A DNA stretch of 64,000 nucleotides. Origin: Perca fluviatilis (Eukaryota; Chordata; Actinopteri; Perciformes; Percidae). A program made the position numbers and the translations under genes. Position 1 is the first letter of the stretch. Every line of letters begins with the position of its first letter. The DNA lies in NCBI RefSeq assembly GCF_010015445.1, contig NC_053115.1, positions 9,338,024 to 9,402,023 of the forward strand, in the 5' to 3' direction. Under the pieces are notes generated by a model that worked only from the letters and a program-made list of their open reading frames with translations, was not told where the DNA came from and ran no database searches. Below are positions 60,821 through 64,000 of the stretch, piece after piece.

Positions 60821-61689
60821 TGTGTGCTGTCTCCCTGAAGCTCCAAAGACAGCAGGCATATTTTTTCCTTCTGCGGGCTGTTTAAAATATTTGCTATTGA
60901 GTCGGGGCTGACTGAGGGTCAGTGGCTGGCCAGAATGTGCATTCCAGATGGATGTTTGTCACCGGATGATTGACATGCTACTGGCCGTGGCCTCCACCAA
61001 TCACACGCCGACCATTGTTGTCCTCCAGCCTAGTGACAAGCAGCATGACAAACACTCCCACCTGTGAGGCCATCCATCTTCTGACAGGATTTACCAAGTC
61101 CTCAGTTTTTCCTCCGTACGGACTGTAATGACAACACTGAGCTAATTCACTGAATACAAGATGGGAAAACACTGATATCCTATGGCTAACTGTTCCTGCA
61201 TATGTTGTTAAATAATCCTTCAATCAGGCATAAAGGAGTGAGTTGGTAATAATGTAATAAGTTATCATGGATAGCTGGGCGCTCTTATTTTGCCAAAAAA
61301 ATAAAAAAAACAACATGAGTGGAGAGTGGAAAACATCTTGTACAATTGGCTGGTGCAGAATAAGGCATCTTTTTTTTTACGGCGCCTACACAGGAGAACA
61401 CATATCTTTAAAACATCAACCATTAAATGAATCCCACAGAAGCATATCATTTCCTGTGTAAGGCCAGTTGAAATTACATCTGTAGTTCTGATATTTAAAT
61501 GGTCTGTTTAGACAAATCACAAAAAATCCCACTTATCCACACTTGATCTAGTCATGCAGATGATTTTGGTTTCAGGCCTCAGCAGCTGATATCTCAGAAA
61601 CTTGGCAAATCCAAACCACCTGCACGGCTACAGTACAGTAGATACCAATGAGACTAAGTGCAAAAACATGCTCGTTGAGTGAACTGACC

Positions 61690-62200
61690 AATCTCTTTTA
61701 TGCTAACTCATGTTGGCGGTGCTTTTTAGTGCCAACCCTTCTCTTAAAAGGAAGCTGAGCATAAAAACTGAAGCAGGGGGAAAACAGCTACGCTGGCTCC
61801 TCTGAATCAACAACAACTTGTTTGTTTAATCCGTACACAATTTGTAAAATCGAAGTTGTTTATGGGCGGTCGTGTATTGGTCGATTTTTTGGCCGGGAAA
61901 AGTTATATCCTGAAGTCTCCATGTTGATGACAAGACTCAGGGAAGTCACTGCCTGTTAAATAATGAGCTTTAGGAGGTGCTGGTAGATGGATTTTGTTAC
62001 AGTTGGACAGCGCCAGACTAGCTGTTTCCCCCTGCTACCAGTCTTTATGCTAAGCTAACAGGAACACAGGAATTTCCCCATGTAGGATTAATAAAGTCTA
62101 TCTTATCTTAAGATAAGAGGATTTTGTCTGTAGCTTCATATTTACCATACAGACGTGAGAGTAACGGTATCAATCTTCTTATCTAACTACTACTATTGAA
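61690..62200. repeat. teleost repeat split by a LINE/SINE-like tail
   Basis: CAGTCTTTATGCTAAGCTAA and TGTAGCTTCATATTTACCAT belong to one recognisable fish repeat. They are separated by 62063-62125, which contains TTTCCCCATGTAGGATTAAT and a TATCTTATCTTA tail like the 3' end of an L2-type retroposon. Confidence 0.5.
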
Positions 62201-62994
62201 AATAATTAAATAAGTCTGCTGTGAACACCTACTATAAGAATCTTCGTTACTACATGGCTACTTACTAAAGGAATTAATCATTTGACACAAAATCTTGATT
62301 AAAAATGGTTTTATTGATTTAAAAACGGTCCTCCAGTCTTTGGTAAGAGCTGCGTCCATAGCACACCGCTGCTATGAATGAATAACAGATCGTAGAATGG
62401 CCCAAATGACCAATCAGAATCGAGTATTCAACAAAGTCGTGTAATAAAGCTCTTTATAACACCATTGCTCTGTTGAATACCAAAAATTTTTTTTAGTTTT
62501 TTTTGTCATGCTAACTTTGATAAGCCTGCACTTTCACAGGCTTGAGATTAAGAAGTCTCTTCTTACAGCCTCTTCGACAATAGCGCCAATGTCAAACCAT
62601 CCAATCAAGCTAAATACCGAATAAAAATATATTTCACAATAAACATATATATAGCCCAAACTGAAATACAAAAGCTGGTGCAGGACAATTGAGGCTCCTA
62701 ATAAAACTAAAGCCTTGTTAAATTAACAAAGTGCTCTACTGTTGTAGACATCTTAAGTATAAAATTAAAGCTCCTGCAGGTGGATGAGCTCAGTTGTGCT
62801 CCAGCGGGAATGTAACAATGGTGAGATATTACCGAGTCTCTCCCCCGGTGGGTCTTTAACACAGGTGGCCTGGCTTAGCAGAGAGAAAAATATGGATAAA
62901 ACACTAAAATGATCATGAAACCACGTAGAGGGGAGCTTAACAGGACAGCCTACAGAGGAACAAATGACCGAACCTCAACTCCAAGAGGTCAGTC

Positions 62995-63427
<433 letters not shown>

Positions 63428-63524
63428 CTACAGCAACGAGCGGCGGACCTTCTCGTAGGCTCCCAGGAAGATGAAACCGCCCACACTGATGAAGGTTATC
63501 CTCGGTATGCTGCCCGCAAACAGA
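63428..63524 (-). CDS. slc25a26: slc25a26 last coding exon (partial gene)
   Basis: On the - strand, a 32-codon reading (31 residues plus TAG at 63430-63428) follows an acceptor ctgcag at 63530-63525 that is preceded by an excellent pyrimidine tract. The peptide reads LFAGSIPRITFISVGGFIFL and then GAYEKVRRSLL. It closely matches the C-terminus of human SLC25A26, which ends with an LFAG(V)PRMAAISLGGFIFLGAY-type segment. SLC25A26 imports S-adenosylmethionine into mitochondria as a member of the six-helix mitochondrial carrier family; this exon encodes the sixth helix. It enters with one base completing a glycine codon. The rest of the gene lies beyond 64000. The C-terminus is several residues shorter than human. 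Confidence 0.85.
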
Positions 63525-63861
63525 CTGCAGAAAAAGAAGAGAAAGAGCGATACAAATTCTGAAGTACAAATTCAAGCAAATCGGCATCTAATGGATACTT
63601 CATTTTTGCTGAATTACTTCTGATCATCACAGTTTTGTAAAAATGGTCCTCCCATACTACAACCAAGGACAACACCGTGGTGACTCTGAACACTTTTCAT
63701 TTCACCTGCATTATTCTAGTCTTCATTGATCCCCGAGCCTTTGGTTTGCCAACTTTAGAACATATCTAAAACATAAATGGGTGTTTTTAAAGTTGAACTG
63801 TGCACGTTTAAACAAAACACTCAAACCAATCACCGTGTACTACAGGCTACAGCTGTAGACA

Positions 63862-63967
63862 ACACACACGCACACGCACACACACGCACACGCACACGCA
63901 CACACACGCACACACACACGCACACACACGCACACACACACGCACGCACGCACGCACGTACGCACGC
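63862..63967. repeat. (CA)n / (CACG)n composite microsatellite
   Basis: Alternating purine-pyrimidine tract with regular CG insertions, ending in (GCAC)n. Lies in the last intron of slc25a26. Confidence 0.97.
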
Positions 63968-64000
63968 AAGCGGGAAATACAATCTCAATTTGTTTGGATG

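Larger units (their letters stand above)
60571..62994. other. lrig1-slc25a26 convergent intergenic region
   Basis: No exon recognised. Contains (CA)n at 60789 and a teleost repeat at about 61690-62200. Poly(A)-like hexamers occur on both strands, so the two 3'UTRs could approach each other here. Confidence 0.6.

Overview
The window is a piece of vertebrate nuclear genome, almost certainly a ray-finned fish and most likely a percomorph teleost. The evidence is large introns with GT/AG splice sites, very abundant (CA/TG)n microsatellites, many short inverted-repeat DNA transposons of kinds common in teleosts, and two recognisable vertebrate genes. I see no bacterial, phage or plasmid features and no CRISPR array.

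The main content is one complete gene on the + strand. lrig1 encodes leucine-rich repeats and immunoglobulin-like domains protein 1. Eighteen coding exons run from the ATG at 23042 to the TAG at 58701, and they join to a 3150-nt reading frame (1049 residues) with consistent splice phases. The order is signal peptide, LRRNT cap, about 15 LRRs, LRRCT cap, three Ig-like domains, one transmembrane helix and a cytoplasmic tail of about 223 residues. The LRR exons are joined by phase-2 introns, and the Ig, membrane and tail exons by phase-1 introns. A GC-rich promoter and leader region with CCAAT and GC boxes lies at about 21.9-23.04 kb. A 3'UTR of about 1.8 kb runs to an AATAAA at 60544.

At the right edge, on the - strand, is the last coding exon of slc25a26 (mitochondrial S-adenosylmethionine carrier) at 63428-63524. 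It converges on lrig1. Human LRIG1 and SLC25A26 are also convergent neighbours, so this supports lrig1 rather than lrig2 or lrig3.

The first 22 kb are intergenic. I find no protein-coding exon there. They hold nested DNA transposons and MITEs (1.3, 4.4-5.2, 5.2-5.6, 8.1, 10.1-10.8, 15.8-16.3 and 17.4-18.7 kb), microsatellites, and an 858-bp tandem segmental duplication (20163-21860) ending just upstream of the lrig1 promoter. The introns hold further transposon copies, notably a 674-bp hAT-like element in intron 13 with a decayed BED-finger ORF, long dinucleotide tracts, and two clean hairpins in intron 1.

I do not see a novel biological system here. The observations most worth following are a fish-side in-frame insertion in Ig domain 1 of Lrig1, a PPPY motif in its tail, the duplication next to the promoter, a nested transposon with its related empty site in the same window, and a 25-bp hairpin in intron 1.
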